From Bacillota bacterium (GTDB lineage Bacteria; Bacillota; Clostridia; Lachnospirales; Lachnospiraceae), in NCBI GenBank assembly GCA_023450835.1, contig JAEXGM010000252.1, forward strand, positions 1-18,524: a stretch of 18,524 nt of DNA, written 5' to 3'. Each line of letters opens with the position of its first letter. Within the stretch, counting starts at the first letter, position 1. Made by a program: the position numbers and the translations under genes. This document shows positions 6,444 to 13,835 of the stretch, in pieces. The notes beneath the pieces were generated by a model, which ran no database searches, was not told the origin of the DNA, and saw only the letters and a program-made list of their open reading frames with translations.

Positions 6444-6472
6444 TTGATATTATTCGATAAATTTGTTATAAA
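6444..6472 (+). promoter_or_regulatory. Promoter of the alpha-galactosidase gene
   Basis: TTGATA (6444-6449) and TATAAA (6467-6472) have a 17-bp spacer. The leader would be about 65-70 nt. I saw no catabolite-responsive element. Confidence 0.6.
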
Positions 6473-6519
6473 CTAATTAAAAGCTACAGAATTACATCAC
6501 CTCACGTCATTATAAAATA

Positions 6520-6541
6520 AAAAGGAGCAATAAAAAGGAGC
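6520..6541 (+). promoter_or_regulatory. Duplicated ribosome binding site
   Basis: AAAAGGAGC occurs twice in a row, ending at about 6528 and 6541. Only the second copy is well placed for the ATG at 6547; the first looks like a local tandem duplication. Confidence 0.5.
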
Positions 6542-6546
6542 TAAAA

Positions 6547-8736
6547 ATGGCAGTTCAATACTTTGAAAATGAAAAGATTTTTAAACTGGATACCAAAAAT
6601 ACCACCTATATGATTGGCACTACCGTTGAAGGATACGTCGGACATGTCTATTATGGAAAACGCCTGCAGCATGCCGGCGGGAATCATCTGCTCAGAACGG
6701 AAGAAAACCCCTTCACCCCCAGTGTGAGAAAAAGGGAAAAGGCATCATTTTTCGATTTCTTCCCTATGGAATATCCTACAGGAGGAGTAGGTGATTACCG
6801 TGAAAGCTGTTTGAATATACGAAACGAAGACGGTCGTATGGGCTGCGAAATTCTCTATACCTCTCATGAGATAATAAAAGGAAAACCACGCCTTACGGGC
6901 CTTCCAAGTTCCTTCGGAAGCGGACAGGAAGTTGAGACACTCTTACTTACCTGCAAAGATGCGGCCTTAGGTGTTAAGGTAATTCTTTCTTACTCCGCAT
7001 TTTATGAGACAGACATTATTACCAGAAGCGTAGAGGTTATAAACGAAGGAGTCCAGAATCTGAAACTGGAAAAGGTATATAGTGCCTGTCTGGACATGGA
7101 TAATCAGGATTACCAGATGGTAAGTCTTCATGGCTCCTGGGCAAGAGAACGTCATATCCAAAAGAACCCGGTAGCCTATGGCAAGCAGTCAGTATCCTCC
7201 GCAAAAGGAGAATCCGGGCATCAGGAACATCCCTTTATTGCCCTTATTACACCTGGGACCACACAGGAGCAGGGAGAAGTATATGGAATGCACTTTGTAT
7301 ACTCCGGTAATTTTACCGGACAAGTAGACCGCAGCCAATTTGATGCAGTCCGCATGGTCATGGGCATTAATCAGGAAGAATTCTGCTGGAACTTAAATCC
7401 CGGTAATTCCTTTCAGGCGCCGGAAGTTGTACTTGTTTACTCCGACAAAGGGCTTGGCAAAATGACTCGTTCACTCCATGATTTTTATCGTGAGCACATG
7501 ATTCGCAGCCCTTATAAAAATAAAAAACGTCCCATTCTTATAAACAACTGGGAAGCCACATATTTTGATTTTAACACGGACAAATTACTTGCTATTGCAA
7601 GAGAGGCCCAAAAAGCCGGCATAGAAATGCTGGTTATGGACGACGGCTGGTTTGGAGAACGAAACAGCGACAACTGCTCTCTGGGAGATTGGGTGGTAAA
7701 TGAAAAGAAAATAACCGGCGGTTTAAAAGATTTGGTAGAACGTGTCAATGAGATAGGACTGGAATTTGGTATCTGGTTTGAGCCGGAGATGATTTCTCCC
7801 AACTCCGACCTTTACAGAAATCATCCGGAATGGGCAATCCACATTGAAGGACGTGAAGCTACCCAAAGCAGGGAACAGTATGTATTGGACCTTTCGAATC
7901 CGGAAGTTATTGAATATGCCTATGAGAGCGTAGCGAGAATACTTCGAAGTGCCAATATTGCCTATGTTAAATGGGATATGAACCGCCAGTTAACTGACCT
8001 TGGAAGTGTTTACCTGGATAAAGAATCACAGCAGGAATTATTTCATCGATACACTTTAGGGGTATACAAGATGCAGGAACGCCTGGTAACTGAATTCCCG
8101 AACCTTCTCCTTGAGAACTGCTCCGGCGGCGGAGCCAGATTCGACCCTGGTATGCTCTATTACAGTCCTCAGATATGGTGCTCTGATGATACCGATGCAG
8201 TAGAACGGCTGAGTATTCAGGAAGGAACAGCCCTTATTTATCCCCTGTCCGCTATGGGAGCTCATGTAAGTGATTGTCCCAATCACTCCGTAGGCCGTGT
8301 AACACCTTTTGAAACAAGAGGTCATGTGGCATTAGCCGGAACCTTCGGATATGAATTGGATATAACAAAGATTCCGCAGGAAGACAGGGATATGATACCA
8401 AAACAGGTCGAGATGTATCACAAATACCATGGTCTGGTAAGAGCAGGAGATTATTACCGTATAGCCTCCTTTAGCGATAATCACTGCTATGATTGCTATG
8501 AAGTAGTTTCCAAAGATAAAAAAGAAGCCCTTGTAACTTATGTGCAGGTACGTGGAATTCCAAACAGCCACAGCAGAAAGATAAAACTGCAAGGATTAGA
8601 CGAGACAGCCTCTTACCGTCTGGAGGGAACGGAGCAGATATATCAGGGGGAAATGCTGGTAAATGGCGGATTCCTAGTAAAAGATATGTGGGGTGATGCT
8701 ATCAGCCGCCTGTATCATTTTGAGCGTCTTGATTAA
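6547..8736 (+). CDS. Alpha-galactosidase, glycoside hydrolase family 36
   Basis: This 729-residue enzyme hydrolyses alpha-1,6-linked galactose from melibiose, raffinose and similar sugars with retention of configuration. The N-terminal beta-sandwich (about 1-320) leads into the barrel. The barrel contains NNWEATYFDF (333-342), MDDGWFG (364-370), GIWFEPEMI (408-416), YVKWDMNR with the nucleophile D477, and CSDDTDAVERL (545-555) with the acid/base aspartate (D547 or D548). Length and motifs match cytoplasmic Gram-positive GH36 enzymes such as Geobacillus AgaA. There is no signal peptide, so substrates must be imported. It has its own promoter and terminator, and no transporter or regulator is adjacent. 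Confidence 0.96.
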   Translation: MAVQYFENEKIFKLDTKNTTYMIGTTVEGYVGHVYYGKRLQHAGGNHLLRTEENPFTPSVRKREKASFFDFFPMEYPTGGVGDYRESCLNIRNEDGRMGCEILYTSHEIIKGKPRLTGLPSSFGSGQEVETLLLTCKDAALGVKVILSYSAFYETDIITRSVEVINEGVQNLKLEKVYSACLDMDNQDYQMVSLHGSWARERHIQKNPVAYGKQSVSSAKGESGHQEHPFIALITPGTTQEQGEVYGMHFVYSGNFTGQVDRSQFDAVRMVMGINQEEFCWNLNPGNSFQAPEVVLVYSDKGLGKMTRSLHDFYREHMIRSPYKNKKRPILINNWEATYFDFNTDKLLAIAREAQKAGIEMLVMDDGWFGERNSDNCSLGDWVVNEKKITGGLKDLVERVNEIGLEFGIWFEPEMISPNSDLYRNHPEWAIHIEGREATQSREQYVLDLSNPEVIEYAYESVARILRSANIAYVKWDMNRQLTDLGSVYLDKESQQELFHRYTLGVYKMQERLVTEFPNLLLENCSGGGARFDPGMLYYSPQIWCSDDTDAVERLSIQEGTALIYPLSAMGAHVSDCPNHSVGRVTPFETRGHVALAGTFGYELDITKIPQEDRDMIPKQVEMYHKYHGLVRAGDYYRIASFSDNHCYDCYEVVSKDKKEALVTYVQVRGIPNSHSRKIKLQGLDETASYRLEGTEQIYQGEMLVNGGFLVKDMWGDAISRLYHFERLD

Positions 8737-8807
8737 TTAGCTTATATCACAATTAATTACAAAGCCACCTCTCAATGTTAAATACATGATTGTAATCCAG
8801 CTTTGTT

Positions 8808-8854
8808 ATACCAGATGAAATACCGGTAAATCCGGTGTTTCATCTGGTATTTTT
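8808..8854 (+). terminator. Strong terminator after the alpha-galactosidase gene
   Basis: The arm ATACCAGATGAAA-T-ACCGG (8808-8826) pairs along its whole length, with one U-G pair, with CCGGT-G-TTTCATCTGGTAT (8832-8850) around the loop TAAAT. A run of five T follows. Confidence 0.92.
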
Positions 8855-9155
8855 ATTATTATGACCATTACATTTATTGCCGTATTATTCATTATTGTTA
8901 TATTTTTCTTTCCATAAAATAGCGAGTCGTTTAAAAAGCATAAGTATATATTTATAAAAACTCATACGTAAATAATTCGCTCAAATAATGTACTATATAT
9001 AAACCCTTATCTTATTTTAAAGACATCTATGCCTGTAATTCATTTACGAATCGTTATTGCATTTTGAATAATTCTCCATTGTTTTTTACCTTAAGTCACT
9101 AAAATTCTAGTTCAAACTACTAAAAGTATTAAATCGTCAAAATTTAATAACGATA

Positions 9156-9184
9156 TGTACATAATTCACTGTTTAAGCTATAAT
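9156..9184 (+). promoter_or_regulatory. Promoter of the Lrp-EamA unit
   Basis: TGTACA (9156-9161) and a perfect TATAAT (9179-9184) are 17 bp apart. Transcription would begin just before the AAAGGAGG site (9191-9198), giving a very short leader. Confidence 0.55.
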
Positions 9185-9209
9185 ATTTCAAAAGGAGGTG
9201 CATTGCATT

Positions 9210-9695
9210 ATGGACGAAATCGATTTACAAATTATAAAGCTTCTGGAAGAGGACGGGCGGATGACTCACGAAGAGATAAGCAAACGTCTCCACATTTCCC
9301 GCCCTTCTGTCCATCAAAGAGTAGCCAAATTGGAAAATAACAAAGTTATTAAAGGCTATCGCGGCATCATTAATTGGAACAAGCTTGACGAAAAGATTAA
9401 GGCTATCATTATGGTTAAAATCAGATGCAGTAATTTTAAAGAGCTGGCATCCAATATCATCTCTCTGGATGTCCCCAGAGTTAGTATCGTAGAAGCTCAG
9501 CGGCTTGCTGGGGAATGGTGTATGATGCTAAAGGTCAGGGTATCTGACCCGCAGGATATAACGAACTTAATTGATGAAATGGTCAAATTTCCCGAGGTAA
9601 AGGAAACTTCCACGACCTTTATCTTAACTACGATTCTTGAAGACGGTTTAAAGGGAAAAGATTATGAAAAAGCTGAAGGAGAGAATGGAATATGA
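9210..9695 (+). CDS. Lrp/AsnC family transcriptional regulator
   Basis: The 161-residue protein begins MDEIDLQIIKLLEEDGRMTHEEISKRLHISRPSVHQRVAKLE, the classic AsnC-type helix-turn-helix, then VIKGYRGIINW, and an RAM ligand-binding domain (about 65-150) containing VSIVEAQRLAGEWCMMLKVRV. Such regulators form dimers and octamers that respond to amino acids. I chose the ATG at 9210; the in-frame GTG at 9198 overlaps the ribosome binding site AAAGGAGG (9191-9198). Its stop codon overlaps the start of the EamA exporter by 4 nt (ATGA), so the two are translationally coupled. By analogy with similar pairs it likely senses the exported metabolite, possibly an amino acid. Confidence 0.92.
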   Translation: MDEIDLQIIKLLEEDGRMTHEEISKRLHISRPSVHQRVAKLENNKVIKGYRGIINWNKLDEKIKAIIMVKIRCSNFKELASNIISLDVPRVSIVEAQRLAGEWCMMLKVRVSDPQDITNLIDEMVKFPEVKETSTTFILTTILEDGLKGKDYEKAEGENGI

Positions 9696-10624
9696 CACAA
9701 CAAAAAATAACCTCTAATACAGGTAAAGCAAAGCATAGTTCTTCAATGATCATCCTTGCATTGATATCTGTTTATATATTCTGGGGCGGAACCTATTTAG
9801 GAATGAAATTTGCCATTGAAACCATCCCTCCCTTTTTGATGGCTGGCATCCGTTTCAGTATTGCCGGCTGGATTCTCTATATTATATACCGTTTAAAAGG
9901 TGAAAAGCGTCCCTCCCTTGAAGAATGGAAGAATGCAGGTATTGTGGGTACCTTATTATTACTAGGAGGTAACGGAGTTGTGGCCTGGGCAGAACAGCAA
10001 GTTCCCTCGTCCATAGCATCTGTATTGGTTGCCACCGTACCTCTTTGGATTACCGCCTTCAGTTATATAAGCAGAGCAAAAAAACCTGGGGCAGGTTCTG
10101 TTCTTGGCATAATACTTGGATTATGCGGAATTGGTACCCTTGTCTGGAACTCCAACGGAACATCACAAACAACAAATATCTGGGGTATACTGGCACTCAT
10201 ATTTGCAGCTGTTTCATGGTCCGCAGGCTCTATGTATTCCAGAAAAGCCAAGCTTCCCTCTGCACCACTGCTATCTACCGGCGTTCAGATGATTGTTGGA
10301 GGTATACTCCTTTTAATCGCTGCTGCCTTTCATGGTGATTATCGTGGTTTTGACCCTGCAAAGATATCGGGCAACTCCTGGATAGCTCTTGGCTACCTTA
10401 TTGTTTTTGGTTCATTAATAGGTTATACCTCATACATATGGCTACTGAAAAATGCAGAGCCTTCCGTCGTGTCCACATATGCCTTTGTCAATCCTATCGT
10501 AGCCGTTTTCCTGGGCTGGCTTCTTGCCGGAGAAAAAATCGGAGTAAACACTTTCATTGCGGTACTTTTTATAATTGCAGCCGTTGTCATAATTACACTG
10601 TTCCGCGATAGAAGTAAACAGTAG
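9692..10624 (+). CDS. EamA/DMT family membrane exporter
   Basis: This 310-residue integral membrane protein has about ten hydrophobic segments arranged as two EamA repeats of five. The first contains YIFWGGTYLGMKFAIETIPPFLMAGIRF, the signature of the drug/metabolite transporter superfamily, and the second LIGYTSYIWLLKNAEPSVVSTYAFVNPIVAVFLGWLLAGE. Family members include YedA and amino-acid or metabolite exporters. Translation is coupled to the Lrp-type regulator through the ATGA overlap, which favours export of an amino acid or related compound; the specific substrate cannot be read from the sequence. No clear terminator follows. Confidence 0.93.
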   Translation: MTQQKITSNTGKAKHSSSMIILALISVYIFWGGTYLGMKFAIETIPPFLMAGIRFSIAGWILYIIYRLKGEKRPSLEEWKNAGIVGTLLLLGGNGVVAWAEQQVPSSIASVLVATVPLWITAFSYISRAKKPGAGSVLGIILGLCGIGTLVWNSNGTSQTTNIWGILALIFAAVSWSAGSMYSRKAKLPSAPLLSTGVQMIVGGILLLIAAAFHGDYRGFDPAKISGNSWIALGYLIVFGSLIGYTSYIWLLKNAEPSVVSTYAFVNPIVAVFLGWLLAGEKIGVNTFIAVLFIIAAVVIITLFRDRSKQ

Positions 10625-10701
10625 ATATTGATATTAAAATCTAATTTTATTATTATATAAAACCGATGTCTTCTTTTATTTAGATGGTTATAAAATTATT
10701 A

Positions 10702-10731
10702 TTGACAAATTAATCGCACTACCATTATAAT
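10702..10731 (+). promoter_or_regulatory. Promoter of the M29-like operon
   Basis: Perfect TTGACA (10702-10707) and TATAAT (10726-10731) hexamers with an 18-bp spacer. TTAGATG (10680-10686) and CATCTAA (10751-10757) flank the promoter as a 7-bp inverted repeat and could be regulator contacts, but arms this short can arise by chance. Confidence 0.75.
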
Positions 10732-10772
10732 GTAAATATAATTTGATGAGCATCTAATCAAAGGAGACATTT

Positions 10773-11777
10773 ATGGAAATAGATATTATTAAAAAAATAG
10801 TAAAGGCCAGTGGAGTAACTTCGGGTGAATTAATATTAATTCACTTCTGGGGAGAAGACAGCGATATTGGTTTGATGCATAAATTTGCAGTGGCAGTGGC
10901 TGAACTCGGTGCCTCTTCACTGGAGCTGCAGCAATCCAGAACCCATAACAGTAATCTTTTCAGCACAGTAACAAAAACAAGCTTTAACAACAACTATTAT
11001 TCAATATTTAACGAGGTCGATGCGGTCTTAGATATATTTACTTATAAACCGATAGTTTTAAATTGCAAATTACCGGATGAGCAAATGGATTGCTACCGAA
11101 CTTATATGAGAAATATCTTTCAGATTTTTATGAAAAAGAAACGTTTTACCCAAATTCGGATACCAACGGTTGAAAATGCAAAAGAAACAGACCTGGAACC
11201 TTCAGAATTTATGGAGCGCATGACAAAAGCATATGACATTGATTATGACAAATTAAAAGAGACCTGTGAAAAGAAGATTACCGAACTAAGAGAAGCAGAA
11301 GAAATCATCTTGCATACCGGAGACAATTGCAGATTAAGAATTGTGACAGAAAACAGAAACTGGATTGCCGACTGCGGTGACGGCGATTGGCCTTGCGGTG
11401 AAGTATACATTGCCCCTATAGAAGAAAGAACGGAAGGTACTGTTTTTTATAACAAACTCTATATGGAAGATATCGGTGTGTTTGAGAATGTAACCTTAAC
11501 AATAAAAGAAGGGGTCATAATAAATAGTAACACAGATTTAATCAATCAATTTCTTGAGAACAATCCAAAAGAAAACCTAACAGTTTGCGAACTTGGTTTT
11601 GGCTGTAACGAAAATATCATAAGCGCTGCCGGTTATGCCGTATTGGATGAAAAGATGATTGGCACCTTTCATGTGGCAATTGGCGATAATAGCATGTTCG
11701 GCGGAAAAAACAAGGCTGATTTACATATTGATTTGGTCGGAACTGCAACAGTTGAATTAAAATACAGGATTGCTTAA
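10773..11777 (+). CDS. M29 family (AmpS-like) metallopeptidase relative
   Basis: The 334-residue protein resembles clostridial proteins called leucyl aminopeptidase (aminopeptidase T), family M29. The probable two-metal site is visible in the C-terminal half: E210 (PCGEVYIAP), E273 (CELGFG), H300 (GTFHVAIGD), H318 and D320 (ADLHIDLVG), with spacings close to AmpS. The AmpS tyrosine that follows the first histidine by seven residues is replaced by S307, and the N-terminal domain is shorter than in true M29 enzymes (about 410 residues). The same fold also serves NicX-type ring-cleaving dioxygenases, so peptidase activity is not assured. An AAAGGAG site precedes the ATG. It is the first of three tightly packed genes ending with an ArsR-type regulator. 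Confidence 0.7.
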   Translation: MEIDIIKKIVKASGVTSGELILIHFWGEDSDIGLMHKFAVAVAELGASSLELQQSRTHNSNLFSTVTKTSFNNNYYSIFNEVDAVLDIFTYKPIVLNCKLPDEQMDCYRTYMRNIFQIFMKKKRFTQIRIPTVENAKETDLEPSEFMERMTKAYDIDYDKLKETCEKKITELREAEEIILHTGDNCRLRIVTENRNWIADCGDGDWPCGEVYIAPIEERTEGTVFYNKLYMEDIGVFENVTLTIKEGVIINSNTDLINQFLENNPKENLTVCELGFGCNENIISAAGYAVLDEKMIGTFHVAIGDNSMFGGKNKADLHIDLVGTATVELKYRIA

Positions 11778-11789
11778 AGGAGATAATAT

Positions 11790-12158
11790 ATGTTGGACAA
11801 TAAAAATGCTGAATTTCTGGAATATCTTGATTTATCCATAAATGCTTCTCAAAATATAACTGTCAAATTGATAAATGACAATCGAAACGATGAAGCCAAT
11901 CATGAAAAAGTAAAGACTAACGTTTATCAGATTTTTAAAACGGTATTTCAGACTATAACAAAACAAAAAACTTTGGAACAAGAAGACATTAAGAAGCTCT
12001 TTCTAGAAAAGACCGAGACAATTCCGGCTAACTGGAAGACCTCCCTTGAATCGGCAAAGACATTTCAAGATGTTGAAAAAATCCTAATTGAAGAAATAAA
12101 ATTACAAACTCTAGAGGAGATAAGAAATACCTTCTTAAAAATTTGGGAAAGGAATTAA
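11790..12158 (+). CDS. Hypothetical helical protein
   Basis: I do not recognise this 122-residue protein. It is highly charged, rich in Lys, Glu, Asn and Ile, has no cysteine, no signal peptide and no membrane segment, and appears almost entirely alpha-helical, with W81 and the C-terminal KIWERN the only tryptophan positions. AAAGGAG ends 6 nt before the ATG. It starts 12 nt after the M29-like gene and ends one base before the ArsR gene, so it is part of that operon and may be a partner of one of the two flanking proteins. Confidence 0.75.
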   Translation: MLDNKNAEFLEYLDLSINASQNITVKLINDNRNDEANHEKVKTNVYQIFKTVFQTITKQKTLEQEDIKKLFLEKTETIPANWKTSLESAKTFQDVEKILIEEIKLQTLEEIRNTFLKIWERN

Positions 12159-12159
12159 A

Positions 12160-12708
12160 ATGACGGAAACAGATGCAATTAAACTTTTCAAATGCCTCGC
12201 AGATAAGTCGCGAATGAATATTCTGAAATCTTTGATAATAGAGGATATGTATGTTGAAAGACTTGCTGAAAGGTTAAACCTAACACCGGCAACTATTTCA
12301 TTTCATCTTAAAAAGCTGGAAGATGCGGGGGCTGTCACCTCCTATAAAGACCAATACTATATGATGTATTCCTTGTGCAGGGATATCTTTCTCACCAATA
12401 TTTTAGACATTATCAAGGAAGAGGCTCCCGATGCCAAAGAGCAGGAAGAACGCGAAAATAACTATCGAAAAAAAGTGATAGACGCCTTCTTTGAATATGG
12501 TAAACTAAAATCTATCCCTGCTCAGAGAAAAAAGGAGCGTATTATTCTGGAGGAAATCGCAAAATCATTTGAAAAAGAGAAAGATTATTCAGAACGGGAA
12601 ATCAATATAATTATTGCTGACTTTCATGATGACTTTTGTACCCTGCGAAGAGACATGATTTCCGAAGGATTATTAGAACGTTCGGGAAATATCTATAAAA
12701 CGAAATAA
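12160..12708 (+). CDS. ArsR-type regulator with DUF2087-like C-terminal domain
   Basis: The 182-residue protein has an ArsR winged helix at about residues 5-75, with LADKSRMNILKSLI and the recognition helix TPATISFHLKKLEDAG. A C-terminal segment (about 105-180), KLKSIPAQRKKERIILEEIAKSF...ADFHDDFCTLRRDMISEGLLER, matches the DUF2087 pattern found at the end of some ArsR proteins. The usual arsenic-type CxC pair is absent, so metal sensing is not indicated. A GGAAAGGA site overlaps the end of the preceding gene, which ends one base upstream. As the last gene of the operon it probably feeds back on the promoter at 10702-10731; its ligand is unknown. Confidence 0.88.
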   Translation: MTETDAIKLFKCLADKSRMNILKSLIIEDMYVERLAERLNLTPATISFHLKKLEDAGAVTSYKDQYYMMYSLCRDIFLTNILDIIKEEAPDAKEQEERENNYRKKVIDAFFEYGKLKSIPAQRKKERIILEEIAKSFEKEKDYSEREINIIIADFHDDFCTLRRDMISEGLLERSGNIYKTK

Positions 12709-12740
12709 ATGCAAAGCCAAAAGAAACAATCCTTCAATTA

Positions 12741-13571
12741 TTATAACACATGCAATCTTTTAAATTCTATAGGGCTCATTTGTTCAGACTTTCGAAAGGC
12801 TGAACAAAAATAGCTCACATCCTGAAAACCCACAATCCTGGCAAGCTCCTTTATTTGTAAACTCTTGTTTTGAAGAAGGAGCTCCTTGCTCTTTTTTATC
12901 CGAAATAAATTTATATATTGAAAAACAGTCTGTGAAGTTGTTTTCTTAAAGGAACTGCACAGATACTGAGGGGTAAGATTAACTACCTGGGACAGTTCCG
13001 TGAGGGAAAGCGCCTTATCATAATTATGTTCGATATAATCAAACAGCGGTTTTAATTTATTATACTGGTTTGCAATATTCTGGTCGTATTTTTGGGAGGT
13101 GAACTTTAATAAATCCATGAGGATATCATAAATTATACGTGAGCTTTCCAGGCTTTTTGTGGGACTGCCCGATTGTTCAATATCATATACCATGGCAATC
13201 TTTGAGGATATGGTATGAGGCTGCGATACAAAATAGACGCCGGACTTTGTGATTTCTGAGGTATTCGTAAAAAAGTCCGGTATCTGCCTTCCCTGAAATA
13301 TCACCCAATCCACCTCCCAGTTATCGCTTATTGCATAGTACTCATGAGGGGTGTCCGGAAATAAGAGCATGCCCTGATTTTCCGTAACCATGCAGGTCAT
13401 ATTATTGATTTTCAATTCGCCTCTGCCGCTGCGGCATTGTATCCACTGATAATGGGGATGGCCATTAGGGCGGTTTATATACTCCTGCTCATAAGAACAG
13501 CCAACTCCCTCAATGTAATATGGGAGCTTTGACTCAAATTCCGTTATAACCGGGAATATCATTTTTTTCAT
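12741..13571 (-). CDS. AraC family transcriptional regulator
   Basis: This 276-residue protein has an N-terminal cupin-like sensor, with HPHYQWIQCRSGRGELKI and MLLFPDTPHEYYAI. Its C-terminal AraC DNA-binding domain (about 180-276) has two helix-turn-helices: LSLTELSQVVNLTPQYLCSSFKK and IKELARIVGFQDVSYFCSAFRK, then MSPIEFKR. Such proteins activate sugar catabolism genes on ligand binding. It is divergent from the GH42 beta-galactosidase across a 264-bp shared control region, so galactosides are the natural ligand to expect. The ATG at 13571 has only a weak AGAAAGAAG site; an alternative ATG is at codon 4. It converges on the ArsR gene with no clear terminator in the 32-nt gap. Confidence 0.93.
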   Translation of the reverse strand: MKKMIFPVITEFESKLPYYIEGVGCSYEQEYINRPNGHPHYQWIQCRSGRGELKINNMTCMVTENQGMLLFPDTPHEYYAISDNWEVDWVIFQGRQIPDFFTNTSEITKSGVYFVSQPHTISSKIAMVYDIEQSGSPTKSLESSRIIYDILMDLLKFTSQKYDQNIANQYNKLKPLFDYIEHNYDKALSLTELSQVVNLTPQYLCSSFKKTTSQTVFQYINLFRIKKSKELLLQNKSLQIKELARIVGFQDVSYFCSAFRKSEQMSPIEFKRLHVL

Positions 13572-13835
13572 AATTTATCTTCTTTCTCTTATTTATTAAA
13601 CTTTTGATTGTTATAGGTAATCTTGGATGCTTCCAACATACCTGGATAACGGCCACTTATAATTCTCATTTTAGATACATCCAATCATTACCCTTCTTTA
13701 TAAATCTTAATTTTATCATATAGATGTTAAAATACTTTGATTGATGTGCATTATAAGCAATGATACTATATTAATATATTCATATTATTTAATCAATCTA
13801 AAAGAAGTATTTTTAAACTACGGAAAGGGGTTATT
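13572..13835. promoter_or_regulatory. Divergent control region between araC-type and GH42 genes
   Basis: The 264 bp hold a possible + strand promoter, TTGATG (13741-13746) and TACTAT (13764-13769) with a 17-bp spacer; both boxes are weak, as expected for an activator-dependent promoter. Candidate AraC sites are the dyad TTGGATGCTTCCAA (13623-13636) and the inverted GATTGAT (13739-13745) / ATCAATC (13792-13798) arms. None is proven. Confidence 0.4.

Larger units (their letters stand above)
6173..6546. other. Noncoding stretch between aldo/keto reductase and alpha-galactosidase
   Basis: About 370 nt with no credible reading frame. It holds the hairpin at 6224-6256, an AT-rich segment without recognised motifs (about 6257-6443), and the promoter and ribosome binding sites of the alpha-galactosidase gene. 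Confidence 0.7.
8737..9209. other. AT-rich noncoding stretch before the Lrp gene
   Basis: About 470 nt without a credible gene. It contains the terminator at 8808-8854, then AT-rich DNA with no recognised riboswitch or tRNA, a 9-bp inverted repeat (9050-9058 and 9146-9154), and the promoter and ribosome binding site of the Lrp gene. Confidence 0.7.

Noticed and set aside
8860..9150. Possible riboswitch or small RNA in the AT-rich gap
   Set aside because: No conserved riboswitch core, convincing GC-containing stem or internal terminator was visible.
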